Shown one piece after another: positions 8,162 to 16,958 of a stretch of DNA of 64,000 bases. The notes beneath the pieces were generated by a model. It was not told the DNA's origin. It did not search any database and saw nothing but the letters and a program-made list of their open reading frames with translations. Origin of the DNA: Gaiellasilicea sp963850995 (GTDB lineage Bacteria > Actinomycetota > Thermoleophilia > Gaiellales > Gaiellaceae); the NCBI GenBank assembly GCA_963850995.1, contig CAWKNQ010000003.1:1-64000 (forward strand). Reading direction: 5' to 3'. The position numbers and the translations under genes are program-made. How positions within the stretch are numbered: the stretch's first letter is position 1; each line of letters begins with the position of its first letter.

Positions 8162-10203
8162 CAGTCTGAGGCCACCACGGCCTGGACGCCGGCCCGCTCC
8201 CCGAACCAGTGCTCGAACACCTTCAGCGCCGTCGGGGCGGCGACGGCGCCGCCGTGGCCGCCGTTCTCGATCACCGCGCAGACGACGATCGGCGGCCGCT
8301 TGACGCCGTTCGGCTTCACGTACTCGTTCCCGTCGAACGGCCCCCACCCGCACCACCACGCCTGGTCCTCGAGGTGTCCGACCGGGTAGCCGGGCAGCTG
8401 GACGACCTTTTCCGCCGTCCCTGTCTTGCCGGCGACCGGGACCGGGAAGCTCCCGAAGATGCCGGACGAGGTGCCGTAGCCGTCGTGAGTCGCCTCGTAG
8501 AGCCCGTCGCGGACCACCGCGAGCGCGGTGGGGTCGACCTCGATCGGGCGCGGCGGACGCGGCGGGAAGCTCGAGAGCGGCACCGGCGGTGAGCCGTCGC
8601 TGCGCGGCTGCTCGATCCCGGAGACGACGTACGGCGTCACGAGCTTGCCCCCGTTCGCGATCGCGGCGTAGAAGCGCGCCATCTGCAGCGGCGTCACCGT
8701 GATGTCCTTCTGGCCGATCGCCATCTGGATCAGGTCGCCCGGGTTCCAGGCGCGGTCGATCCCCTTGTAGGTCTCCCTCCGCCAGGCGGGCGTGGGCAAG
8801 AGGCCGGTCTCGCCGGCGCCGATGTCGAGCCCCGGCCGCTGGCCGAAGCCGAACCTCCGCGCCCAGCCCTGCATCCGCGTCCAGTACTCGCGCTGCGTCT
8901 CGCCGCGGGTGTAGTAGCGGTTGCCGACGTCGTAGAAGTACGTGTCGCACGACTGCGAGAGCGCCGTCGTCAGCGACATCGGCATGTTCGTGTAGGGGTT
9001 CCAGTTCTCGAAGCGGTGCTTGTCCAGGCCGTACTCGGCGTACGGCGTGCACTGGATGTACTCGTAGGGCGAGAGCAGGCCGTCGGAGATCGCGGCCAGA
9101 GCCGTCAGCGGCTTGAACGTCGAGCCGGGCGGGTAGACGCCGGCGATCGCGCGGTTGATGCCGGGGTAGTTGCGCTGCTTCGCAACCCTGTCGACCATGA
9201 GCGGCTCGAGCTTCTTCGGGTCGACGCGGCCGACGTAGACGGACGGCTTGTACGTCGGGTTCGACGCCATAGCGAGCACGGCGCCGTCGCGCGGGTCGAG
9301 CGCAACGATCGCGCCGCCGTTCGCGTTCCACTCGTCCTGGGCGACCGCGAGCTTGATCCCCTCGCGAAGCGCTCGCTCGGCCGCGCGTTGCAGGCCGATG
9401 TCGAGCGTCAGGCGGACGGTATTGCCCGGCTGCGCCGGCCGGCGCAGCTGGAAGGTTCCCTGCGGCACCCCCAGCGAGTCGACACGGAGCTGCGCGGCGC
9501 CGGCGTGGCCGCGGAGGTACGTGTCGAACGCCGCCTCGACGCCGCTCTTGCCGATCTTGTCGCCGCCGCGGTAACCGTCCTCCTCGAGGCGCGCGAGCTC
9601 CTCCTCCGAGATCTCGCCCACGTAGCCGAGCACCTGCGCGGCGAGCGCGCGGTGCTCGTAGTCGCGCAGGTACGTGCCGACGATCTCCACACCCGGGAAG
9701 TCGTCGCGATGCTCTCGGAGGAACATCACCTGGTCCTCGTGCACCGCGGTCTTGACGAGGATCGGCGTCAGCGGATCGTCCTTGCCCTCCTCGAGCGCCT
9801 TCGTCAGCCGGGGCAGCGGCACGCGCAGGACCTTCGAGAGGCGCTTGAACATGGCGTAGCGGCCCTCCTCTGGCAAGTCCGCCGGCCAGATCTGCACGGC
9901 GGTGCCGGGCACGTTCGAGACGATCGTCGCGCCGGTGCGGTCGACGATCGAGCCGCGCGCGGCCTCGACCGGCACGGTGCGGAGCTGGTTGTCCCGCGCC
10001 GCGTCCAGGTAGCGGTCGCCCGCGAGCACCTGCAGCGCCCAGAGGCGAAGGAAGAGGATCGCGAAGATGGCAAGCGCGAGCGCGGCGAGCACGCCGACGC
10101 GAAGCGCGAGCTGCGGCGTGAAGCGGTACGGCTCGGCGACGCGCGGGTCGGGCGGGAGAAAGCGGCGCGACGGCGAGCGGCGGTCAGAGTACGACCTAGC
10201 CAA
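8161..10203 (-). CDS. mrdA: Penicillin-binding protein 2 (class B transpeptidase)
   Basis: 680 aa; TTG start just inside the end of mreD. One N-terminal membrane anchor (about residues 30-55), a PBP dimer domain, then the transpeptidase domain with SxxK (PPGSTFKPL, near residue 362), an S-x-D motif in place of SxN (SQSCDTYFY) and KTGTAEK (near residue 591). It cross-links peptidoglycan during elongation with RodA. All catalytic motifs are present. Confidence 0.96.
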   Translation of the reverse strand: MARSYSDRRSPSRRFLPPDPRVAEPYRFTPQLALRVGVLAALALAIFAILFLRLWALQVLAGDRYLDAARDNQLRTVPVEAARGSIVDRTGATIVSNVPGTAVQIWPADLPEEGRYAMFKRLSKVLRVPLPRLTKALEEGKDDPLTPILVKTAVHEDQVMFLREHRDDFPGVEIVGTYLRDYEHRALAAQVLGYVGEISEEELARLEEDGYRGGDKIGKSGVEAAFDTYLRGHAGAAQLRVDSLGVPQGTFQLRRPAQPGNTVRLTLDIGLQRAAERALREGIKLAVAQDEWNANGGAIVALDPRDGAVLAMASNPTYKPSVYVGRVDPKKLEPLMVDRVAKQRNYPGINRAIAGVYPPGSTFKPLTALAAISDGLLSPYEYIQCTPYAEYGLDKHRFENWNPYTNMPMSLTTALSQSCDTYFYDVGNRYYTRGETQREYWTRMQGWARRFGFGQRPGLDIGAGETGLLPTPAWRRETYKGIDRAWNPGDLIQMAIGQKDITVTPLQMARFYAAIANGGKLVTPYVVSGIEQPRSDGSPPVPLSSFPPRPPRPIEVDPTALAVVRDGLYEATHDGYGTSSGIFGSFPVPVAGKTGTAEKVVQLPGYPVGHLEDQAWWCGWGPFDGNEYVKPNGVKRPPIVVCAVIENGGHGGAVAAPTALKVFEHWFGERAGVQAVVASD

Positions 10204-10714
10204 GGACCCGCACCTCCGTCACCTGCTTGGGCGGCGCCGCACGGCGCAGCACCGCGCGGCAGAGCGCGTACACCGGTGCCCCCAGGAGCAGGTTCAGCGC
10301 CAGGCTCGGCAGCAGGGTCTCGTAGAGGGCACGGCGCACGGAGACCTCCTCCCCGAGCAGGAAGTGGAGGCAGAAGCCGGCGACCGCGATCGCGACCGTG
10401 ACGACGAGGACGGCGAGCAGGGGCGCGTGCGCCCGGTCGCGGCCCGTCGTCTCCCCGTAGCGGCCGACCCAGTAGCCCGCGAGCGCGTACAGGAGCGCAG
10501 TCACGCCGAGCGTGTCGAGCGTCATCACGTCGACGAGCAGCCCGCCGAAGAAGCCGGCGAGCGCGCCCACGACGGCGCCGCGCAGCAGCGCGAGCGCGAG
10601 CAGCGAGAGCAGGAGCACGTCGGCCGTGCCGCCGAGCACGTCGAGGGAGGCGAAGAGCGTCACCTGGAGCAGGGCGGCGACGAAGACGATCGCGGCGACG
10701 GCGGCGTTGCTCAC
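10196..10714 (-). CDS. mreD: Rod shape-determining protein MreD
   Basis: 172 aa, five to six transmembrane segments and few charged residues, as in MreD. The GTG start overlaps the mreC stop (GTGA). MreD links cytoplasmic MreB to the periplasmic-side MreC/PBP2 complex. Identification rests on hydropathy, length and the mreC-mreD-mrdA-rodA order more than on strong motifs. Confidence 0.9.
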   Translation of the reverse strand: MSNAAVAAIVFVAALLQVTLFASLDVLGGTADVLLLSLLALALLRGAVVGALAGFFGGLLVDVMTLDTLGVTALLYALAGYWVGRYGETTGRDRAHAPLLAVLVVTVAIAVAGFCLHFLLGEEVSVRRALYETLLPSLALNLLLGAPVYALCRAVLRRAAPPKQVTEVRVLG

Positions 10715-11667
10715 GGTTGCCCAGGCGCTACCGGCGCGGGTCGGCGCGGGACGAGCACGAGCACCGAGTCGAGCGCCGAGAAGTCGACGTCCGAGACGAT
10801 CAGCACCTGCTGCCAGAGGTCGGTGTTGAGCTGGCCGACGTACGTGACCCGGCCGATCGGGATCCCCTTCGGATAGCGCGACGCGAGCCGGCCGGAGCGC
10901 CAGCCCGCCGTGATGATCTCGTCGCCGACGTTGACAAACTCCTTCTTGGAGACGCGGTCGAGGACGAGCGAGTCGCCCGACTGACCGTGCTCGACGATCC
11001 CGGCGGCGCCCGTGCGCAGGTCGAGCGCGGACACGGCGCTGCCCTCGTCCGTGAGCAGGCGCACACGGGCGGCGCCGTCCGTGACGCTCGTGACCGTGCC
11101 GACGAGGCCCGCTGCGGTGACAACGGCGGCGTCGATGCGCACGCCGTCGTCCGACCCGGCCGAGACGACGATCGTCTGCTCGAATGCGTTCGAAGGACGC
11201 GCGAGCACCTCGGCGGCGACGCCGTCGTAGTCGGCCGGGAACGCGGGCGAGCGCCTGTAGTCGAGCAGGCGCTTCAGAGTGACGTTCTCCTGCAGCGCCG
11301 ACTCGTTCTGGATCACCTGCTGCTTCAACTGCTCGTTCTCGGTGCGCAGCCGTTCTGCATCGGCGCGTGCGTCGAACAGGCTCCTCGTCCAGCCGTAGGC
11401 GTCACGAAACGGGCGCGCGACGCGCTCGACGGCCACCTCGAGCGGCTGGAGCACGCTCGCGACCGCTCCCTGGACGTCGTGCAGCGGCCCGCTCTCCTGC
11501 TCGCGGAACGAGATCGTGATCAGGGCGAGCGAAAGCACGACCAGCACCCCGAGCACGATGCGCCGCCGGAGGGCGCTGCTGCTGCGGGAGGAAAGCGGTC
11601 GCGGAGGGGCAGGACGCCGGACGGAAAGGCCCAGCACCGCCTGTCTTGCGGTGCGGTTGCGTGACAC
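10711..11667 (-). CDS. mreC: Rod shape-determining protein MreC
   Basis: 318 aa, GTG start. Basic N-terminus, one membrane anchor (RIVLGVLVVLSLALITISF), a coiled coil (DAERLRTENEQLKQQVIQNE) and the beta-barrel pair typical of MreC (VLARPSNAFEQTIVVSAGSD, GLVGTVTSV). MreC bridges MreD and PBP2 outside the membrane. It is separated from mreB by a gene on the other strand. Confidence 0.95.
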   Translation of the reverse strand: MSRNRTARQAVLGLSVRRPAPPRPLSSRSSSALRRRIVLGVLVVLSLALITISFREQESGPLHDVQGAVASVLQPLEVAVERVARPFRDAYGWTRSLFDARADAERLRTENEQLKQQVIQNESALQENVTLKRLLDYRRSPAFPADYDGVAAEVLARPSNAFEQTIVVSAGSDDGVRIDAAVVTAAGLVGTVTSVTDGAARVRLLTDEGSAVSALDLRTGAAGIVEHGQSGDSLVLDRVSKKEFVNVGDEIITAGWRSGRLASRYPKGIPIGRVTYVGQLNTDLWQQVLIVSDVDFSALDSVLVLVPRRPAPVAPGQP

Positions 11668-11708
11668 GAGCGCCCCAGTCTAGCCGTGAGAGCGGCCTGC
11701 GTTCGCCA

Positions 11709-11723
11709 CAATTGAGTCAATTG
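11709..11723. promoter_or_regulatory. 15-bp perfect palindrome between mreC and lepB
   Basis: CAATTGAGTCAATTG, arms CAATTGA/TCAATTG around one base, in the 61-bp space between the divergent starts of mreC and lepB. It is much more AT-rich than its surroundings. It could be an operator or part of overlapping promoters; the bound factor is unknown. Confidence 0.45.
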
Positions 11724-11728
11724 CAGGG

Positions 11729-12318
11729 ATGTGGCAGTCTGGGTCCGTGCGGGTGCTCGACCGTTCGCTCTCCCGGCTGCCGCGCCCGTGGCGCACGCTC
11801 GTCGACTGGGCGCTCACGCTGACGGTCGCGATCGCGGCCATCCTCATCTTCCAGGCCGAGGTGGCGAAGCCGTACCGGATCCCGACGGCCTCGATGGAGC
11901 CGACGCTGCAGGTGTCCGACCGCGTGATCGCAAACCGTGTCGTCTACCGCCTGCACGCACCCGAGCGTGGCGACATCGTCGTCTTCGACGCGCCGGCGGC
12001 CGTCGCGCAAGCGTGCTCCGCCGACGGCGGAGCGTTCATCAAGCGGATCGTCGGCCTCCCCGGCGAGGTCGTCTCCATGCGGGACGGTCGGGTCTACGTC
12101 GACGGTGCGCCGCTCCGCGAGCCATATCTGCGCGCCGCCTACCGCGGCCACGAGTCGGGACGTTGGCCTCGCGTCCGCTCGGGCAGCTACTTCATGCTCG
12201 GCGACAACCGGGCCATGTCGTGCGACTCGCGCCGCTGGGGTGTCGGTGCCGCGCGGACAACATCATCGGCCGCGCCGAGGCCCGGTATTGGCCGCCGGAC
12301 CGAATCGGCGACACCTAG
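11729..12318 (+). CDS. lepB: Type I signal peptidase, frameshifted near the C-terminus
   Basis: One N-terminal membrane anchor (WALTLTVAIAAILIFQ), box B with the catalytic serine (IPTASMEPTLQVSDRV), the general-base lysine region (GAFIKRIVGLPGE) and GSYFMLGDNRAMSCDSR. After SRRWG the frame breaks. Deleting one base near 12241 and one near 12255 gives WGSVPRDNIIG, the standard last box, and reads on to the TAG at 12316. The product would be about 195 aa. Start could be ATG 11729 or GTG 11747. It ends 2 bp from the convergent mreB stop. Confidence 0.88.
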
Positions 12319-12320
12319 CT

Positions 12321-13382
<1,062 letters not shown>

Positions 13383-13431
13383 ACCGAGCACACGAGTCTA
13401 GCCGTCACGTGGCAAAGAGCCGCTAGGGGCT

Positions 13432-14025
13432 CTATCCGAAGCCGTAGGCCCCGGGAAAGCGCTCGGCCAGCAGGCGGACGAGCAGCGCCGCGGGAAGGCC
13501 GACGACGTTCAGGTAGTCGCCCTCGATCTCCTCGACGAGCGCGGCGCCGCGGCCCTGGATCGCATACGCGCCTGCCCGTCCCTCCCACTCGCCGTGACTC
13601 ATGTGGTGGGCGATCTCCCGGGGCGTCAGCTCGCGGAAGGTGACACGCGTCTCCTCGTGCTCGACCAGCTCCCAGGCGGGCGCGAGCAGGCAGAGGCCCG
13701 AGACGACGACATGCGTCTCGCCGGCGAGCTCCTCGAGCATCTGCTCCGCCTCCGCCGCGTTCGCGGGCTTGCCGTAGATCCGGCCGCCGAGCGCGACCGC
13801 CGTGTCGACGCCGAGCACGGGCCTGCCGTCCGCCCGCGCCGCGACCGAGCGCGCCTTGCCGCGCGCGTGCTCGCGGACGACGTCGGCCGCGTCCGCGTCC
13901 GGCGGGTCGTGCTCGACGTAGTCCGGCGCGACGACCTCGAACGGGAGCCCGAGCTGCTCGAGGATGGCGCGCCGCTGCGGGCTCGTCGAGGCGAGCAGGA
14001 GCGGCACGACCGGCGGCGCGCTCAC
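13432..14025 (-). CDS. maf: Maf-type nucleoside triphosphate pyrophosphatase
   Basis: 197 aa. Maf signatures are present: N-terminal LLLASTSPQRRAIL, then VLGVDTAVALGGRIYGKP, RVTFRELTPREI, and GRAGAYAIQGRGAALVEEIEGDY, which contains the catalytic-site residues. The family hydrolyses non-canonical or modified NTPs (dTTP/UTP or m7GTP class). The GTG start overlaps the upstream methyltransferase stop (GTGA). Confidence 0.94.
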   Translation of the reverse strand: MSAPPVVPLLLASTSPQRRAILEQLGLPFEVVAPDYVEHDPPDADAADVVREHARGKARSVAARADGRPVLGVDTAVALGGRIYGKPANAAEAEQMLEELAGETHVVVSGLCLLAPAWELVEHEETRVTFRELTPREIAHHMSHGEWEGRAGAYAIQGRGAALVEEIEGDYLNVVGLPAALLVRLLAERFPGAYGFG

Positions 14026-14786
14026 GCCTTGCGAACCTTCCAGATTTGCTCCATCGGCCAGTTGCGGGCCCAGGCAGTCTCCTCGGCCGTGCGATACGTC
14101 GACTCGGCCCGCCGCGGCGGCTGGACCTCGATCAGCCGTTCGACCGTGAGGTCGTGCTCGACGAAGAGTCGAATCCACTCACCGGTCGGGAGGTTGAACT
14201 CGACCGAACCCTCCGGAGTCTGGAGCCGCCGCATGCCGAAGTACGGCCTGAACAAACGGTTCGTATACGCATCGGCCTCCTCGTCCCAGGCGAGCCATGA
14301 GAGCGGCGAGGCGCCGCTGAACGCGAGCACGCCGTCCGTCCGTAGCAGCCGAGCGGCTTCCGGCACGGTGAGGTACGGATCGGCGAAGGTCATTGCGCCC
14401 CAGTCGCACAAGACGACGTCGAACGACGCGTCGTTGAGCGGGACCGCCTCCGCGCTCGCGTGCATCAGCGGGAAGTCGACGCCCGCCTCCGCGTTGGCGG
14501 CCCGGGCGTGCTCGAGCCTCGCCGCGGAGTTGTCGAGTCCCACCGGCCGCGCGCCGGCGCGCAGCAGCGCACGCGACCACTCCGCGGCGCCGCACCCGAG
14601 CTCGAGGACGTCGAGGCCGGCGACGTCGCCGAGGACGTTCAGCTCCCGTTCGGGAATCTGCCACAGGCCCCAGGCGGCGCCCGCCGCGATGAAGGCGGCG
14701 TTCCGCCCCTGGTACGCGTCGCTCTGGCTGTCCCAGAACTCCCGGTTCCGCCGCGCGTGCGGCGTCAGGCCGTCAGACGAGCTCAT
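14022..14786 (-). CDS. Class I SAM-dependent methyltransferase
   Basis: 254 aa. Rossmann methyltransferase with motif I VLELGCGAAEWSRALL (about residues 58-73), acidic ribose contact near PVGLDNS, and VVLCDWGAMTFADP at motif IV. It starts within the last 14 nt of ndk and overlaps maf. The substrate cannot be told from the sequence; small-molecule methylation is the usual assignment for this subtype. Confidence 0.88.
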   Translation of the reverse strand: MSSSDGLTPHARRNREFWDSQSDAYQGRNAAFIAAGAAWGLWQIPERELNVLGDVAGLDVLELGCGAAEWSRALLRAGARPVGLDNSAARLEHARAANAEAGVDFPLMHASAEAVPLNDASFDVVLCDWGAMTFADPYLTVPEAARLLRTDGVLAFSGASPLSWLAWDEEADAYTNRLFRPYFGMRRLQTPEGSVEFNLPTGEWIRLFVEHDLTVERLIEVQPPRRAESTYRTAEETAWARNWPMEQIWKVRKA

Positions 14787-15192
14787 GGTCGGCGAACCAG
14801 AGCGAGATCTCGCGCTCGGCCGACTCGGGCGAATCGGAGCCGTGGATCAGGTTGTTCGGCATCGAGGTCGCGTAGTCGCCGCGGATCGTGCCCGGTGCCG
14901 CGTCGGCGGGATTCGTCGCGCCGATCGTCTTCCGCATCGTCTCGATCGCGCCCTCGCCCTCGACGACGAGGGCCCAGGTCGGAGCGGACGTGATGAACTC
15001 GACGAGCTCGCCGAAGAACGGCTTCTCGGCGTGCTCGGCGTAGTGCTCCTTGCCGAGCTCCTCGCCGACGCGCACCAGCTTGCCGCCGACGACGACGAAG
15101 CCGCGGCGCTCGATGCGGGCGAGGATCTCACCCGCGAGTGCGCGCTCAGTCGCGTCCGGCTTGATCAGGATCAGGGTGCGCTCGACGGCCAC
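14773..15192 (-). CDS. ndk: Nucleoside diphosphate kinase
   Basis: 139 aa, normal size. ERTLILIKPDATERALAGEI at the N-terminus, and the phosphohistidine site NNLIHGSDSPESA with His at about residue 117. It balances NTP pools by gamma-phosphate transfer. GTG start chosen at MAVERTL, which gives the canonical N-terminus; nothing upstream fits the family. Confidence 0.97.
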   Translation of the reverse strand: MAVERTLILIKPDATERALAGEILARIERRGFVVVGGKLVRVGEELGKEHYAEHAEKPFFGELVEFITSAPTWALVVEGEGAIETMRKTIGATNPADAAPGTIRGDYATSMPNNLIHGSDSPESAEREISLWFADHELV

Positions 15193-15203
15193 GGCCGCCG
15201 ATG

Positions 15204-15776
15204 TTACTCGCCCGGCGCCGCGCGCTTGCGCGGGGCCCGCCGCGGCGCCGTCCAGGTGTCGCCGAGCGTCTCGTCGATCCCGGGCAGGCTCGGCGTCGAG
15301 ATCGGCGTGGCGCAGTGCGGGCAGATCTGCCAGAGCGCCTCGAGCGGCGCGTTGCACTTGACGCACGCCTGCTTGAGGCGGGTCGTGCAGACCGGGCAGA
15401 CGAGGAACGACGCCTCGACGGCGGCGCGGCAGACGGGACAGTGCAGGTCGCCCTTGGAGAGCCGGTCCTCCATCGCCCTGATCTCGAGCTCTCGCTCACG
15501 CCTGTCCTCGAGGTACTCCGGCGGGCGGAAGAAGAGGTAGATGATCGGCCCGATGAACGGCGGCACGAGCCCGAGAATGACGGCCATGGCGACGAGCCAG
15601 GGATCCTCGATGCGGTGGCGTGCGTCCTTGTAGACCCAGTAGGCGGTCGCGAGCCAGAAGACGACGACGAAGAAGATCGTCAGGTTGCGGACCACCATCC
15701 AGGCGCCGGAGTCGAAGAAGTCGTTGACTCCACCGAGCAGGTCGTCGTTGGTGGTGGCTGCGGCAGCGAGGATCAC
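15204..15776 (-). CDS. Membrane protein with double zinc ribbon
   Basis: 190 aa. Two hydrophobic segments (about 30-48 and 62-82, including WLVAMAVILGLVPPFIGPII) precede cytoplasmic zinc-ribbon pairs: CPVC, CPVC, CVKC and CPHC, each CxxC. The FRPPEYLEDRRERELEIRAME linker is helical. Such proteins are common and uncharacterised in Actinomycetota. The GTG start overlaps the stop of the 37-aa peptide upstream (GTGA). Confidence 0.75.
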   Translation of the reverse strand: MILAAAATTNDDLLGGVNDFFDSGAWMVVRNLTIFFVVVFWLATAYWVYKDARHRIEDPWLVAMAVILGLVPPFIGPIIYLFFRPPEYLEDRRERELEIRAMEDRLSKGDLHCPVCRAAVEASFLVCPVCTTRLKQACVKCNAPLEALWQICPHCATPISTPSLPGIDETLGDTWTAPRRAPRKRAAPGE

Positions 15777-15886
15777 AAGAGCAACTTTCCCACGAGATAC
15801 CCAATCGCGAACGCTGAGCCGACGATGAGCGCGACCACCGCGAGCGCGAACGCGAGCACGGTGAGGCGCTCGCGCATCTTCGTCAT
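15773..15886 (-). CDS. 37-aa single-pass membrane peptide
   Basis: ATG at 15886, one base after the folC stop; TGA overlaps the GTG of the zinc-ribbon gene. The sequence is a short basic start (MTKMRERLT), one long hydrophobic helix (VLAFALAVVALIVGSAFAIG) and YLVGKLLL. Perfect packing between two genes and clear membrane-helix composition support it as a real coding unit. Function unknown; perhaps it partners the two-helix zinc-ribbon protein (inference from coupling). Confidence 0.6.
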   Translation of the reverse strand: MTKMRERLTVLAFALAVVALIVGSAFAIGYLVGKLLL

Positions 15887-15887
15887 G

Positions 15888-16958
15888 TTAGGCGTCGTTC
15901 CTCGCCATCGTCTCGAGATCCGCGAGAAGGTACAGGGAGCCGGTCACGAGCACGGGGCCGTACGCCCGCGCCCGGGCGAGCGCCGCGGACGGAGCGGCGA
16001 CGACCTCCACCTCGGCGAAGTGCGGCCGCGCCAGCGCCGCGAGCTCCTCGGCCGGAAGCGCGCGCGCGTTGGACGAGCGTGTCGCGATCAGGCGGCGCCC
16101 TGCCGGCGCGAGCGCGGCCAGCATTGCGTCGGCGTCCTTGTCGCTCAGGATCGAGACGACGAGCGTGTAGTCGTCGCGATCGAGCCGAGCCGCGAGCCAG
16201 GCGGCGCCGTCGGGGTTGTGGGCGCCGTCGAAGACGTCGTCGAGCCGCCGCTCGAAGCGGCCGGGAAGCGCCACCTCGACCTCGCGCTCGACCGGCCGGC
16301 CGAGGAACGCCTCCGCCGCTTCGCGCGCGCCACCGAGCAGGACATTCGGCCCGGCGAGGTGGGCGAACTCCTCGTCCGGGAGGACGGCGACCGTTCCCGC
16401 CTGCACGACGGCGAGCTTCTCGGCCGCGATCTCCTCGCGCGTCTCGCCGAGCACGTCCGTGTGGTCGAGACCAACGTTCGTCAGCAGAACAACGCTCGAC
16501 CGGAGCACGTTCGTCGCGTCGAAGCGGCCGCCGAGGCCCGCCTCCACGACTGCGACGTCGACGTCGCGCGCCGCGAGCTCGGCGAAGGCGGCGGCGCAGA
16601 TCGTCTCGAACTGGGTCGCGCGCTGCGCCTCGGCCTGCGGGCGGACGCGCTCGACAGCCGCCTCGAAGTCGGCCTCCAACCCGTCGACAGTGATCCGCTC
16701 GGCCCACGAGCGGACGTGCGGCGAGACGGTCGCGCCGACCGACAGTCCCTCCGCGAGGAGGAGCGCCTCGATCCTCCGCGTCGCCGTCGACTTGCCGTTC
16801 GTGCCGACGACGTGCACGGCGGGGTAGGCGAGCTGTGGGTCGCCGAGGGCGGCGAGCAGCGTCCGCATCCGCCCCAGCCCGAACTCCTCCGGCCAGGGAC
16901 TGAGGCTCGCGATCCAGGTCGTGTGGGCCGTCTCAGCCGGTGAGGGCATCGAGCTCAC
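15888..16958 (-). CDS. folC: Folylpolyglutamate / dihydrofolate synthase
   Basis: 356 aa, shorter than the usual 400-430. Mur-ligase ATP motif VHVVGTNGKSTATRRIEALL (about 47-66), then ERITVDG, AGLGGRFDATNVL, GLDHTDVLGETREEIAAEK and DGAHNPDGA of the C-terminal domain. It adds glutamate to folates. The start is a GTG inside the last codons of valS; an ATG three codons later is possible. The folate-binding loop region appears compact. Confidence 0.92.
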   Translation of the reverse strand: MSSMPSPAETAHTTWIASLSPWPEEFGLGRMRTLLAALGDPQLAYPAVHVVGTNGKSTATRRIEALLLAEGLSVGATVSPHVRSWAERITVDGLEADFEAAVERVRPQAEAQRATQFETICAAAFAELAARDVDVAVVEAGLGGRFDATNVLRSSVVLLTNVGLDHTDVLGETREEIAAEKLAVVQAGTVAVLPDEEFAHLAGPNVLLGGAREAAEAFLGRPVEREVEVALPGRFERRLDDVFDGAHNPDGAAWLAARLDRDDYTLVVSILSDKDADAMLAALAPAGRRLIATRSSNARALPAEELAALARPHFAEVEVVAAPSAALARARAYGPVLVTGSLYLLADLETMARNDA

